A stretch of 64,000 bases of DNA, from contig JAGVAD010000016.1 of NCBI GenBank assembly GCA_020060465.1, positions 197,383-261,382 of the forward strand, given 5' to 3'. Position 1 is the stretch's first letter, and every line of letters begins with the position of its first letter. This DNA comes from Anaerolineales bacterium (GTDB lineage: Bacteria; Chloroflexota; Anaerolineae; Anaerolineales; UBA4823). A program made the translations under genes and the position numbers. Under the pieces are notes generated by a model that saw nothing but the letters and a program-made list of their open reading frames with translations, had not been told where the DNA came from and made no database searches. This document shows positions 19,436-28,187 of the stretch, piece after piece.

Positions 19436-20299
19436 ATGAATGCATTCTATACTGCTAAATACTCTTTGAAACTGGCGCGTTGGCAGGCGAGGCGTTTTCA
19501 GGCCGCGCTGCGTTGGGGGTCGCAGGCGCTGGCGCAAACGCCGGCGGTGTTGGGCAATGCAATGCCCAAATCTGGTTCGCATTTAATCTACCAGGTGGTG
19601 CAGGGACTGGTTGGGTTGGGTCCCTTCGTCAACCCCGGTTTTCCGCCGGTTAACCGGGATGAAGTCAATGACAAATTGACGGACGATGAAGCGTTAGCTA
19701 ATCTGCGTCGTATGCGCCCTGGCGACATCGCTTATGGATATATCAAAGCGCTTCCTCAGTTTGTCTCGCTGCTCACTCAGCCGGGCAGGGCGACAATCTT
19801 TGTGTATCGCGACCCGCGCGACATGGTCGTTTCGCACGTCTATTATGCAACGGAAATGCACCCCGGTCATGGGATGCATCGCTATTACACCACTGTGCTG
19901 AAAAGCATGGAGGAGCGTATTCACGCCGCCATTCGGGGCGTGGAAGAGCCGGGTTCGGAACTCTCGCCGCTACGCAAAAAATACGAAGGTTATCTGGGCT
20001 GGCTGGAACAGCCGGCGGCGCTGTGCCTGCGTTTCGAAGACCTGATCCTGGATCGCCCGGCGGCGCTGAACCGCATCCTGGATTATCTGGTTGAGCGTGG
20101 TTTCACCCCTCGCCTGCCCCGCGAACAGGAGATCGCCATTTTGGAGCGGGCGATTGCGCCAAAGAAATCCGGCACCTTCCGCAAAGGTCAGCCGGGGAAC
20201 TGGCGAGAGCATTTCAGCGAAGCCAACAAAGCGTTCTTTAAGGAGCAGGCGGGGGATCTGTTGATTCGCCTGGGATATGAGACAGATGATCGCTGGTAA
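19436..20299 (+). CDS. PAPS-dependent sulfotransferase 3
   Basis: A 287-residue sulfotransferase. MPKSGSHL at residues 43-50 is the 5'-PSB loop and RDPRDMVVSH at 125-134 the 3'-PB segment. The C-terminal GTFRKGQPGNWREHF corresponds to the conserved RKG region that closes over PAPS in cytosolic-type sulfotransferases. This places it with the Sulfotransfer_1 family, closer to animal-like enzymes than sulfotransferases 1 and 2 of this window. It overlaps the next gene by about 20 bases, and the two proteins are clearly alike. Confidence 0.92.
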   Translation: MNAFYTAKYSLKLARWQARRFQAALRWGSQALAQTPAVLGNAMPKSGSHLIYQVVQGLVGLGPFVNPGFPPVNRDEVNDKLTDDEALANLRRMRPGDIAYGYIKALPQFVSLLTQPGRATIFVYRDPRDMVVSHVYYATEMHPGHGMHRYYTTVLKSMEERIHAAIRGVEEPGSELSPLRKKYEGYLGWLEQPAALCLRFEDLILDRPAALNRILDYLVERGFTPRLPREQEIAILERAIAPKKSGTFRKGQPGNWREHFSEANKAFFKEQAGDLLIRLGYETDDRW

Positions 20300-21167
20300 G
20301 CAGATCGGAGATCAGGCGCGTTGGCTGCGCCGCAGCACCCGCCGCTTGCGGCAAACGCTGCGTTATGGTTCGCTGGCGCATTCGCCGATTTTCTTCGCCA
20401 ATTCGTTTCCCAAGAGCGGCACACATCTGTTGACCCAGGTGTTGCAGGGCTTTGCTCGCATTGGGCCGGCGGTAGATAGCGGCATGCCCGCTGTGACGAC
20501 CTTTGATGGCTTTACCGGTCGCCAGCGCGGACTGGATGAAATCATGGAGGACCTGCGCCGCTTTTTGCCCGGCGACATCGGCTACGGACATGTGCACGCC
20601 TTTCCTGAAGTGATGGAATTGTTGAGCGGGGCGCGCTTTGCGACTTATTTTATCCTGCGCGATCCACGCGATGTGGTTGTCTCGCACGTACACTACATCG
20701 CAGAGATGGCGCCCAACCATATCCACCACCGCTACTATCATGAAGTATTGCTCGACTTTAATGAACGATTACGTGCCAGCATTGTGGGCGTCCCCGTTGA
20801 GGAGCTGATGAGAGCTAGCGACGGTCGGCCAGTGTACGAGCCGTTGCCCGACATCCGCCAGCGTTTTGAACCGTATTTGGATTGGCTCGATTGTCCCGCA
20901 GTGCTTGTCTTGCGCTATGAGGAATTTGTTGCTAACCGGCGGCAGACGCTGGAGCGGGTGTTAGATCATGCGCTGCAACGCGGCTTCAAAGCGACGGTTT
21001 CTATGCCAGAAGCGATAAACAGGCTGGAAGATAGCATTGACCCGGCGCGCTCGCCCACCTTCCGCAGCGGAAAGATCGGCGGTTGGAAAAACGCCCTCAC
21101 CCAACAGCACCAGGAATTATTCGCCGCCGTCTGTGGAGATCTGCTGGAAAAATTAGGGTACGAGTGA
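20277..21167 (+). CDS. PAPS-dependent sulfotransferase 4, tandem paralogue
   Basis: A 296-residue sulfotransferase with FPKSGTHL at residues 44-51 and RDPRDVVVSH at 128-137; the C-terminus has SPTFRSGKIGGWKN. The same layout and several identical stretches as the preceding gene (PGDI.YG before the 3'-PB motif, SHVHY after it) indicate an old tandem duplication. It carries an extra insert of about 15 residues near 180-195. The start is ATG 20277 or 20286; the first is used, giving a 23-base overlap. The stop overlaps the next gene's possible GTG start at 21164. Confidence 0.92.
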   Translation: MRQMIAGKQIGDQARWLRRSTRRLRQTLRYGSLAHSPIFFANSFPKSGTHLLTQVLQGFARIGPAVDSGMPAVTTFDGFTGRQRGLDEIMEDLRRFLPGDIGYGHVHAFPEVMELLSGARFATYFILRDPRDVVVSHVHYIAEMAPNHIHHRYYHEVLLDFNERLRASIVGVPVEELMRASDGRPVYEPLPDIRQRFEPYLDWLDCPAVLVLRYEEFVANRRQTLERVLDHALQRGFKATVSMPEAINRLEDSIDPARSPTFRSGKIGGWKNALTQQHQELFAAVCGDLLEKLGYE

Positions 21168-21172
21168 ACGAG

Positions 21173-22105
21173 ATGCGCTGTTCGATTGTGATCCGCGCCT
21201 ACAATGAAGCGCGCCACATTGGTCGCCTCCTGGATGGCATAATGCAGCAGACGATCCAGGATGTAGAGATCATTGTGGTTGATTCTGGCTCTACGGATGG
21301 CACGGTTGAGATTGCCTCACGTTACCCAACGCGTTTGGTGCATATCGCCCCGCAGGAATTTACCTTTGGCCGTTCGCTCAATCGCGGCTTGCAGGCAGCG
21401 AACAGCGACTTGGTTGTGATCGTCAGCGCCCACGTTTATCCCGTTTACCCGGATTGGTTGGAGCGCCTGCTGGCGCCGTTTGCCGATGCGCAAGTAGGTC
21501 TGGTCTATGGCAAACAGCGCGGCGCGCCGACGACCAAGTTTTCTGAGCGCCAGATATTCGCTCACTGGTTTCCCGAGCAATCGCAGCCGCGCCAGGCGCA
21601 TCCTTTCTGTAATAACGCCAACGCTGCGATCCGCCGCAGCCTGTGGGAACAACAGCCTTATGATGAAACGCTCACCGGCCTGGAAGACCTGGCATGGGCG
21701 AAGGCGATCCAGGACGCCGGTCACGCCATCGCTTATGTGGCTGAAGCGGAAGTGATCCACGTACACCAGGAGACGCCGCGTGGGGTGTATAACCGTTATC
21801 GGCGCGAAGCGATGGCTTTCAAGCGCATTTTTCCGAAAGAGGCTTTTAGTTTTTTCGATTTTCTGCGCCTTTCGGTGGGCAATATCCTCAGCGATGCCTG
21901 GCACGCGGCGAGGCAAGGGGTTTTGCTTGCCAGCTTGAGCAGCATTGTGTGGTTTCGCCTGGCTCAGTTCTGGGGCGCTTACCAGGGGCATCGCCATCCC
22001 AGCCCGGTGACCGAACAGTTGCGCCAGACTTTTTACTACCCACGAAATTTGCGTGAACATTCGGATGCCTCCCGTCGCGATGTTCAACCCATCCAGTATG
22101 AATAA
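21173..22105 (+). CDS. GT2 glycosyltransferase
   Basis: A 310-residue family-2 enzyme: SIVIRAYNEARHIG at the N-terminus, VDSGSTDGT at about 36-44, VSAHVYP in place of a canonical DxD loop, and the acceptor segment LEDLAWAKAIQDAG. The C-terminal 80 residues include a hydrophobic segment and may attach the protein to the membrane. ATG 21173 is used; GTG 21164 overlapping the upstream stop is an equally coupled alternative. Because the usual DxD is replaced by SAH, the metal dependence could differ. Confidence 0.88.
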   Translation: MRCSIVIRAYNEARHIGRLLDGIMQQTIQDVEIIVVDSGSTDGTVEIASRYPTRLVHIAPQEFTFGRSLNRGLQAANSDLVVIVSAHVYPVYPDWLERLLAPFADAQVGLVYGKQRGAPTTKFSERQIFAHWFPEQSQPRQAHPFCNNANAAIRRSLWEQQPYDETLTGLEDLAWAKAIQDAGHAIAYVAEAEVIHVHQETPRGVYNRYRREAMAFKRIFPKEAFSFFDFLRLSVGNILSDAWHAARQGVLLASLSSIVWFRLAQFWGAYQGHRHPSPVTEQLRQTFYYPRNLREHSDASRRDVQPIQYE

Positions 22106-22118
22106 CAGGAACCTGCCT

Positions 22119-22808
22119 ATGCCCACAATCGTCGCACTTGTTCCCATGCGTCATCATTCGCAGCGTGTGCCTGGTAAAAATTATCGTATTCTGGCTGGCA
22201 AACCGCTTTATCAGCATATTATTGAAAAACTGCTGACCTGCTCAGAGATTGAACAAGTGGTGGTGGACACCGACAGTCCACCGGTGATGGAGGGGCTGCG
22301 CCGCGATTTCCCGCAAGTACGGCTGATCGAGCGCCCGGAACATCTGCGCGCCGACCACATCCCGATGAACGAAATCCTGGCGTATGACACCGCTCAGGTG
22401 AGCGCGGACTTTTATCTGCAAACCCATAGCACCAACCCGCTTCTGCGCGGCGAGAGCATCTCGCGCGCCATCCAAACGTTTCTGGCAAATTATCCCAGCT
22501 ACGACTCGTTATTTTCGGTCACTCGCGTGCAGACCCGCCTTTGGGATCAACTTGGTCGGGCGATCAACCATAACCCGGCCATCTTACTCCAGACGCAGGA
22601 TTTGCCGCCAGTATATGAGGAAAACTCCTGTCTGTATATCTTCACCCGCGCCAGCTTGCTGGCGCGGCGCAACCGTCTGGGCGAACGTCCGTTCATGTTC
22701 GAAATTGACGCCGCCGAGGCTTGGGATGTAGATGAAGAGCTGGATTTTGCCATCGCCGATTTTCTCTTGAAGCGCTGGCAGAGCCAAAACATGAGCGACC
22801 GCTTGTGA
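22119..22808 (+). CDS. acylneuraminate cytidylyltransferase-like enzyme
   Basis: A 229-residue NeuA-like enzyme. The nucleotide motif PMRHHSQRVPGKN at residues 9-21 is the family signature with His-His replacing the usual Gly-Gly, and THSTNPLLR corresponds to the PTSPLR segment. The C-terminal AWDVDEELDF is conserved in type. It is the third cytidylyltransferase of the window and is followed by a 2-hydroxyacid dehydrogenase and an SDR. It may therefore activate a different keto sugar acid from the one at 9813. ATG 22119 is chosen; the longer frame from 22053 lies in the upstream gene. Confidence 0.85.
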   Translation: MPTIVALVPMRHHSQRVPGKNYRILAGKPLYQHIIEKLLTCSEIEQVVVDTDSPPVMEGLRRDFPQVRLIERPEHLRADHIPMNEILAYDTAQVSADFYLQTHSTNPLLRGESISRAIQTFLANYPSYDSLFSVTRVQTRLWDQLGRAINHNPAILLQTQDLPPVYEENSCLYIFTRASLLARRNRLGERPFMFEIDAAEAWDVDEELDFAIADFLLKRWQSQNMSDRL

Positions 22809-22842
22809 AATTGCGCCTTCCGCGCTGACTGAAAGGCTATTT

Positions 22843-22902
22843 GCCACAGAGCACACCGAGTGCATAGAGACAAAAGCTATCTTGCGCGGTGCTTTCTGTG
22901 GC
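22843..22902. repeat. palindromic CCACAGAG-type intergenic element
   Basis: Arms GCCACAGA (22843-22850) and TCTGTGGC (22895-22902) are exact complements and are extended by GCAC/GTGC. The element fills most of the 134-base gap between two genes. It shares the CACAGAG core with the longer repeats at 37.3 and 50.8 kb. No coding content is seen in the gap. Confidence 0.6.
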
Positions 22903-22942
22903 TTTAGATATTCTTCATTATAAAAAATGAGGTTGTTATTTC

Positions 22943-23893
22943 ATGCCCACTGTACTTGTTTCTGCTCCATACATGATTCCCGTCATTGACCAGTTTCGCC
23001 CTTTGTTGGAGCGGTACGGTATTGAGTTGATGATCGCCCCAGTCTCTGAACGCCTGAACGAAGAGGAGCTGTTGGCGCTGGCGGGGAAGTTTGAGGGCGC
23101 GCTGTGCGGCGACGACCAGTACACCGCCCGCGTGCTGGAAGCGTGCGCCCCGCGGCTAAAAGTGATCTCCAAGTGGGGCACCGGCATTGATTCGATTGAC
23201 CAACAGGCTGCTGCCCGCCTGGGGATCATGATCGGTCGCACCCCCAACGCCTTTACTCTGCCGGTCGCAGACACAGTGTTTGGCTATATGCTGGCGTTTG
23301 TCCGTCGTCAGCCGTGGATGGATCGCGCCATGAAACAGGGGATTTGGGATAAAATCCCGGGGCGTTCGCTCAGCGAGTGCACCCTGGGCGTGATTGGGGT
23401 TGGCAATATCGGTAAAGCGGTCATTCGCCGGGCGCGGGCGTTTGGGATGCACATTTTTGGCAACGACATCGTAGAAATTGCGCCGGATTTCATCCGCGAG
23501 AACGAGTTTCAAATGACCAGTCTGGAAGATTTGCTGCACCGCGCCGATTTTGTCAGCCTGAACTGCGACCTAAACCCGACCAGTTATCACCTGATGAACC
23601 AACGCACTTTGGCCTGGATGAAACCCACCGCGGTGCTGATCAATACCGCCCGTGGCCCAGTGGTTGACGAGCCGGCTCTGGTGCAGGCGCTGCAGAACGG
23701 CGTCATCGCCGGCGCGGCGCTGGACGTATTTGAGAAAGAACCACTGCCTCTGGATAGCCCGCTGCGCCAGATGGATAACGTCATGTTGGCGCCGCATAAC
23801 GCTAATTCCAGCCCGGCGGCCTGGGAGCGGGTGCACCGCAATACCATTCGGAATTTGTTGATCGGCCTGGGCTTTACCCCAACAGACTTGTAA
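22943..23893 (+). CDS. D-isomer-specific 2-hydroxyacid dehydrogenase
   Basis: A 316-residue D-2-hydroxyacid dehydrogenase (PGDH-like). The NAD-binding loop GVGNIG is at residues 152-157. The catalytic triad is complete: Arg237 in NTARG, Glu266 in FEKEPLP and His285 in APHNAN. It would oxidise or reduce a 2-hydroxy/2-keto acid. A serine pathway role is unlikely in this setting; together with the preceding cytidylyltransferase and following SDR it may process a sugar acid. An upstream palindromic gap of 134 bases separates it from the cytidylyltransferase. Confidence 0.9.
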   Translation: MPTVLVSAPYMIPVIDQFRPLLERYGIELMIAPVSERLNEEELLALAGKFEGALCGDDQYTARVLEACAPRLKVISKWGTGIDSIDQQAAARLGIMIGRTPNAFTLPVADTVFGYMLAFVRRQPWMDRAMKQGIWDKIPGRSLSECTLGVIGVGNIGKAVIRRARAFGMHIFGNDIVEIAPDFIRENEFQMTSLEDLLHRADFVSLNCDLNPTSYHLMNQRTLAWMKPTAVLINTARGPVVDEPALVQALQNGVIAGAALDVFEKEPLPLDSPLRQMDNVMLAPHNANSSPAAWERVHRNTIRNLLIGLGFTPTDL

Positions 23894-23918
23894 AAAACGG
23901 TTATATGAGAGTTGATTT

Positions 23919-24686
23919 ATGTCTGAAAATTCTGGAAAAACTGTATTGATCACCGGCGCGGCAGGTGGTATTGGCCGCGCCACTGTGCACCTTTTTGCCC
24001 AGCGGGGCTGGTTGGTGATTGGCGTGGATCGCGCCCCCTTTGGCGCCGGTTTCCCTTCGAATGGGCTGTTCATTCAGTCGGATATCTCCGTAGGCGCAAA
24101 CCTGGAGACAATCTTTCGTCAGGCGCAAAACTTCACTCAGCGGTTGGATGCCCTGGTGAACAACGCTGCCTTGCAGATTGCCAAGCCATTCCTGGAGACC
24201 AGCGTGGAGGAATGGGATGCAGTCATGGCTTCTAACTTGCGTTCGGTCTTTTTAGGGATTAAGCTGGCGCATCCCTTATTCAAAGCCGCAGGCGGCGGGG
24301 CAATCGTCAATGTTTCATCTGTCCATGCCATTGCTACCTCAGCGAACATCGCCGCCTACGCCGCCAGTAAGGGCGGTTTGTTGGCTCTGACCCGCGCCGT
24401 GGCAATCGAATTCGCCCGCGATAACATCCGCTGCAATGCCATTCTCCCAGGGGCAGTGGATACCCCCATGCTGCGCGCCGGTTTAAGCCGCGATCACGTT
24501 CAAGGTAGCACCATTCTGGAGCGGCTGGATAACCTGGCAAGCAAAACCGTCAACGGACGGGTGGGCCGGCCGGAAGAGATTGCGCAGGCAATTTACTTCC
24601 TGGCGGACGACGAGCAATCTTCGTTCATGACCGGGCAGGCGCTCATCATAGACGGCGGCGCAACCGCCCGCTTAAGCACCGAATAA
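23919..24686 (+). CDS. SDR oxidoreductase
   Basis: A 255-residue classical SDR: TGAAGGIG at residues 12-19, NNAA near 85, NVSS, and the catalytic Tyr147/Lys151 (YAASK), ending with the usual GGATA-type tail. It begins 25 bases after the dehydrogenase and is probably co-transcribed. It is less like a nonulosonate-cluster SDR than the one at 8898 and could reduce a keto sugar acid or a keto sugar. The substrate is unknown. Confidence 0.9.
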   Translation: MSENSGKTVLITGAAGGIGRATVHLFAQRGWLVIGVDRAPFGAGFPSNGLFIQSDISVGANLETIFRQAQNFTQRLDALVNNAALQIAKPFLETSVEEWDAVMASNLRSVFLGIKLAHPLFKAAGGGAIVNVSSVHAIATSANIAAYAASKGGLLALTRAVAIEFARDNIRCNAILPGAVDTPMLRAGLSRDHVQGSTILERLDNLASKTVNGRVGRPEEIAQAIYFLADDEQSSFMTGQALIIDGGATARLSTE

Positions 24687-24705
24687 ACCTCGGAGGGGCG
24701 TTTTT
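24665..24705 (+). terminator. possible terminator after the SDR
   Basis: CGCCC (24665-24669) can pair with GGGCG (24696-24700), an inner CCGA/TCGG stem lies at 24679-24693, and TTTTT follows at 24701-24705. The outer stem begins inside the coding end and is interrupted, so the call is weak. Confidence 0.4.
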
Positions 24706-24729
24706 ATTATTCTCAGAGAAGATATAAAG

Positions 24730-25542
24730 ATGACGGAAGCGAAAAATATATTGAAATCAATCACCCCTAATCCAATCTGGCAGACTGCCCGTTCTTCCTG
24801 GCATACGCTGCAAAACGCCGCGCTCTGGCCGGAAGCCATGTTTCATCCCTGGCGGCGCGCCAGCATCCGCCGCCTGGGTGAGCTGAAAGACATTCACCGC
24901 GGTCAGCGTTGCTTTATTATCGGCAATGGCCCCAGCCTGAAGCAAACCGATTTAAAAAAACTGAAAGACGAATGCACCTTCGGGATGAACCGCATTTATC
25001 TGGGTTTCCCCGAAATGGGTTTCCAGACCACGTATTTTCTAACGATCAACAGCCTGGTGATCGAGCAATGCGCCGAAGACATCCGTCGCTTGAGTATGCC
25101 GCGTTTTATCTGCTGGCGCTCGCGGCGGGTGATTGGAACTGCTCCAGATTTGATCTTCCTGCATACCACGTATAACGGCCCGAAGTTCGCTGTTGATGCG
25201 CGCGGGCGGTTGTGGGAGGGCGCAACGGTGACCTATGTCGCCTTGCAGCTTGCATATCACATGGGGTTTTCTCAGGTTATCCTGATCGGCGTGGATCACA
25301 ATTACTCGGCGCAGGGGAAACCAAACACCACCGTGGTTTCGCAAGGCGAGGATAAAGACCATTTCCATAGCGACTACTTCGGCAAAGGTTTCCGCTGGCA
25401 GTTGCCCGATCTGGAGACCTCGGAGCGCAGTTACCGCATGGCGCGTCAGGCTTACGAGCGAGATGGGCGTCAGGTGTTGGATGCGACCATTGGCGGCAAG
25501 CTGACCGTATTTCCGAAGGTGGATTACAACAGCCTTTTTTGA
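24730..25542 (+). CDS. MptE-like/DUF115 protein, candidate nonulosonate transferase
   Basis: A 270-residue protein. IIGNGPSL at residues 63-70 is the hallmark of the MAF_flag10/DUF115 (6-hydroxymethylpterin diphosphokinase MptE-like) family, and LIGVDHNY near 185-192 is its second conserved segment. Proteins with this domain include the flagellin Maf glycosyltransferases that are linked to pseudaminic or legionaminic acid transfer, and the motif is also reminiscent of GT42 sialyltransferases. In a cluster holding NeuB and CMP-sugar synthetases, transfer of a nonulosonic acid is more likely than pterin chemistry, but this is inferred from context. Confidence 0.75.
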   Translation: MTEAKNILKSITPNPIWQTARSSWHTLQNAALWPEAMFHPWRRASIRRLGELKDIHRGQRCFIIGNGPSLKQTDLKKLKDECTFGMNRIYLGFPEMGFQTTYFLTINSLVIEQCAEDIRRLSMPRFICWRSRRVIGTAPDLIFLHTTYNGPKFAVDARGRLWEGATVTYVALQLAYHMGFSQVILIGVDHNYSAQGKPNTTVVSQGEDKDHFHSDYFGKGFRWQLPDLETSERSYRMARQAYERDGRQVLDATIGGKLTVFPKVDYNSLF

Positions 25543-25548
25543 CTCCAG

Positions 25549-27129
25549 ATGCTAACACATTGGGGCGCTTTCTTTCGCCGCGCAGATGCGGCTTATATCA
25601 TTTTAGCGCTGGTTTTGCTGGCGCTTGGCGCAGTGCTGCGGCTGTATGATCTGACCGATCAGCCAATTGATTTTCACCCCACCCGTCAGTTGCGCGGCGC
25701 AATTGTTGCGCGCGGCATCTATTACCAGCTCTTGCCAGGCGCGGATGAAACCACGCGCCAGCAGGCGGCGGCTTTTTGGGCTTCCACCGGCCAGTACGAG
25801 CCTTCGATCCTGGAAGGATTAATGGCGCTGACCTATCTGGCGATTGGCCGTGAGTTCTTTTGGGTGGGTCGCATCTATAACACTTTGTTCTGGTTGATGG
25901 GCGGGTTCGCCGTGCTGGCTCTGGCGCGTCGCGTTGTCGCTGCGCAGCCTTCCGGCGATACACAGGGTCGGACGATGGCGGTTGCCTGGCTCTGCGCTCT
26001 GGCTGCCCTGGCATACAATATGGCGTTGCCGTTTGGCGTTCAAGCCAGCCGTTCGCTGCAACCCGATCCAGGTATGGCTGCCTGGTTGGCGCTGTCCGCC
26101 TTGGCGCTCTACCGTTGGTCTGAAACGCGCTCCTGGCGTTGGGTACTGATCGGCGGCGTAGTCAGCGGTATGGCTGTGCTTACCAAAGCCATTGCGGTGT
26201 ATTCGGCAGCGGGGATGATGATCGCCCTGGCGTTGTACTCATTCCGTAAACCCGAGCAGCCTGTATCTGGCGCAGCGGCGCGTATGTTGGTCAGCCCACA
26301 ACTTTGGGCGCTGGCGGCGCTGACCCTCCTGCCAACGGCGATTTACTATCTGAGCCGTCAGGGGCGGGCAGCGGAGTATTTCACTTCTTGGACTCTGGCG
26401 CTCTCTCATCTATTGTTGGAGCCGCGCTTTTATCTGAGCTGGCTGAATATGATTCAGAAATTGCTCAACCCCCTGGCCTTATTGATGGCATTCGTCGGCC
26501 TCCTTCTGGCGCGTCGGCGCAACCAGGCGCTCTTATGGGGCTGGTGGGCGGGTTATGTGGTTTATGGGCTATTTTTGCCTTACCAAATGACCACGCACAA
26601 TTACTACCACTTGCAGTTGGTGCCTCTGACGGCGCTTTCGATGACGCCTGCGTTTGAGGCGGGTTTGCGTTTCCTGCTGCGGCAGAAGATGATCTGGCGT
26701 TGGGCGGCAAGCGGCGGCGTCTTAGCCGTTGTGATTTGGATGAGCTGGCAGGCGCTTGTTCCGTTGTATCGCGAGAATTATCGCAACGAACCTGTTTATT
26801 GGCAAACCATCGCCTCTTATTTGCCTGGCGATGGCAAGATTGTTGCTCTCACCCAGGATTACGGCTATCGGCTGATGTATTATGGCTGGCGCAAAGTCAC
26901 CTTGTGGCCGAACCGTGGAGAGATCAAACTATCCGATCTACGCGGCAGCTCGAAAGAGTTTGAGCAATACTTTGCCAAACGCATCCAGGATAAAAGTTAT
27001 TTTTTGATCACTGCCTTTAAGCAATTCGAGGATCAACCGGAACTGAAGCAAATGCTCTACGAGCATTACTCAATCCTGGCGCAAGGACAGGGCTACGTGA
27101 TCTTCGATTTGACGCAAAAAAAGCCGTGA
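25549..27129 (+). CDS. polytopic GT-C (PMT/ArnT-like) glycosyltransferase
   Basis: A 526-residue multi-spanning membrane protein. After the first membrane segment (about 17-32), an outside loop carries YDLTDQPIDFHPTRQ (33-47), in the position of the acidic catalytic loop of GT39-like transferases. About ten hydrophobic segments follow, then a soluble C-terminal domain of about 110 residues. Such enzymes use polyprenyl-phosphate sugars on the outer face of the membrane. It begins 6 bases after the previous stop, and its stop overlaps the next GTG (GTGA, 27126-27129). Confidence 0.85.
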   Translation: MLTHWGAFFRRADAAYIILALVLLALGAVLRLYDLTDQPIDFHPTRQLRGAIVARGIYYQLLPGADETTRQQAAAFWASTGQYEPSILEGLMALTYLAIGREFFWVGRIYNTLFWLMGGFAVLALARRVVAAQPSGDTQGRTMAVAWLCALAALAYNMALPFGVQASRSLQPDPGMAAWLALSALALYRWSETRSWRWVLIGGVVSGMAVLTKAIAVYSAAGMMIALALYSFRKPEQPVSGAAARMLVSPQLWALAALTLLPTAIYYLSRQGRAAEYFTSWTLALSHLLLEPRFYLSWLNMIQKLLNPLALLMAFVGLLLARRRNQALLWGWWAGYVVYGLFLPYQMTTHNYYHLQLVPLTALSMTPAFEAGLRFLLRQKMIWRWAASGGVLAVVIWMSWQALVPLYRENYRNEPVYWQTIASYLPGDGKIVALTQDYGYRLMYYGWRKVTLWPNRGEIKLSDLRGSSKEFEQYFAKRIQDKSYFLITAFKQFEDQPELKQMLYEHYSILAQGQGYVIFDLTQKKP

Positions 27130-28187
27130 ACCTCCTGGTCAGCGTCGTAACCCCCTCTTTCAATCAAGCGCCGTACCTGGAATATACCCTTCAGTCCGTA
27201 CAGGGTCAGGATTATCCGGCGGTGGAACATCTGGTGGTGGATGGCGGCTCGACAGATGGCAGCGTTGAGATCATCCGCCGTTATGCGCATCGCCTGGCCT
27301 GGTGGGTTTCGGAGCCGGATCAGGGTCAGGCGGAGGCGATCAATAAGGGGATGCGGCGCGCCTCTGGCGAGATCGTGGCGTGGTTGAATTCGGACGATCT
27401 GTATCTTCCTGGAGCGATCTCGCGTGCGGTGGCTGCCCTGCAAGCCAACCCGGAGCTGGGGCTGGTCTATGGCGATGCTGTGACGATAGATTTGCAGGGA
27501 CGCCCACTCAACCGCCTGACCTTTGGCGATTGGGGCATGGAGGATCTGCTTCATTTTCGCATCATCTGTCAGCCGGCGGTGTTTATGCGCCGGCAGGTGT
27601 TGGAACAGGCGGGCTATCTTGATCCTTCTTATCACATGATGCTGGATCATCACCTGTGGGTTCGCATGGCGGCTTTGGCGCCGATCCAGTATATCGGCGG
27701 CGGGGCTGGTGGAAAGTTTATTCCGTTAGCAGCCGCCCGACATCACCCGACGGCAAAAAATGTCTCTCAGCCAGCACGCTTCGCCGATGAGACGTTGCGG
27801 TTGTTGGATTGGCTGCAAACTCAACCGCGCCTGGCAGAACAGATTGCTCAAAATTCACACCTGACTCGGGGCGGCGCCATGCGCCTGGTTGCCAGATATT
27901 TATTGGATAGCGGTCAGCCTGCGGCTGCATTGCATGCCTATCTACAAGCCTTGCTGGCCTGGCCTGGCTATACCCTGAAGCACGCACACCGTATGAGTTA
28001 CGCGGTCTTGAGCCTGTTTGGGTTCGGCGCTGCGCTTGAGCGATGGCGGAATGCTTCGGATGCCAAAGCGCGCCGGTCGCTGGCGGATCAACTCCGTCAT
28101 ACTGAGTTTCCCATCCTGTATTCGTCAGGCGGAGAGCGAGGTTTCACCCGCCTGGAGAATTGGCCCGGGTTATGCCTGGAATGCTGA
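27126..28187 (+). CDS. GT2 glycosyltransferase with C-terminal extension
   Basis: A 353-residue family-2 enzyme: SVVTPSFNQ at the start, DGGSTDGS at 39-46, and NSDD at 88-91 as the donor/metal motif; LDHHLWVRMA is the acceptor segment. The 120-residue C-terminal extension is helical-looking and is missing from the related gene at 29104. The first 190 residues are strikingly like those of that gene, with the same AWWVSEPD and AINKG stretches. The start GTG 27126 overlaps the upstream stop. Confidence 0.9.
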   Translation: MNLLVSVVTPSFNQAPYLEYTLQSVQGQDYPAVEHLVVDGGSTDGSVEIIRRYAHRLAWWVSEPDQGQAEAINKGMRRASGEIVAWLNSDDLYLPGAISRAVAALQANPELGLVYGDAVTIDLQGRPLNRLTFGDWGMEDLLHFRIICQPAVFMRRQVLEQAGYLDPSYHMMLDHHLWVRMAALAPIQYIGGGAGGKFIPLAAARHHPTAKNVSQPARFADETLRLLDWLQTQPRLAEQIAQNSHLTRGGAMRLVARYLLDSGQPAAALHAYLQALLAWPGYTLKHAHRMSYAVLSLFGFGAALERWRNASDAKARRSLADQLRHTEFPILYSSGGERGFTRLENWPGLCLEC

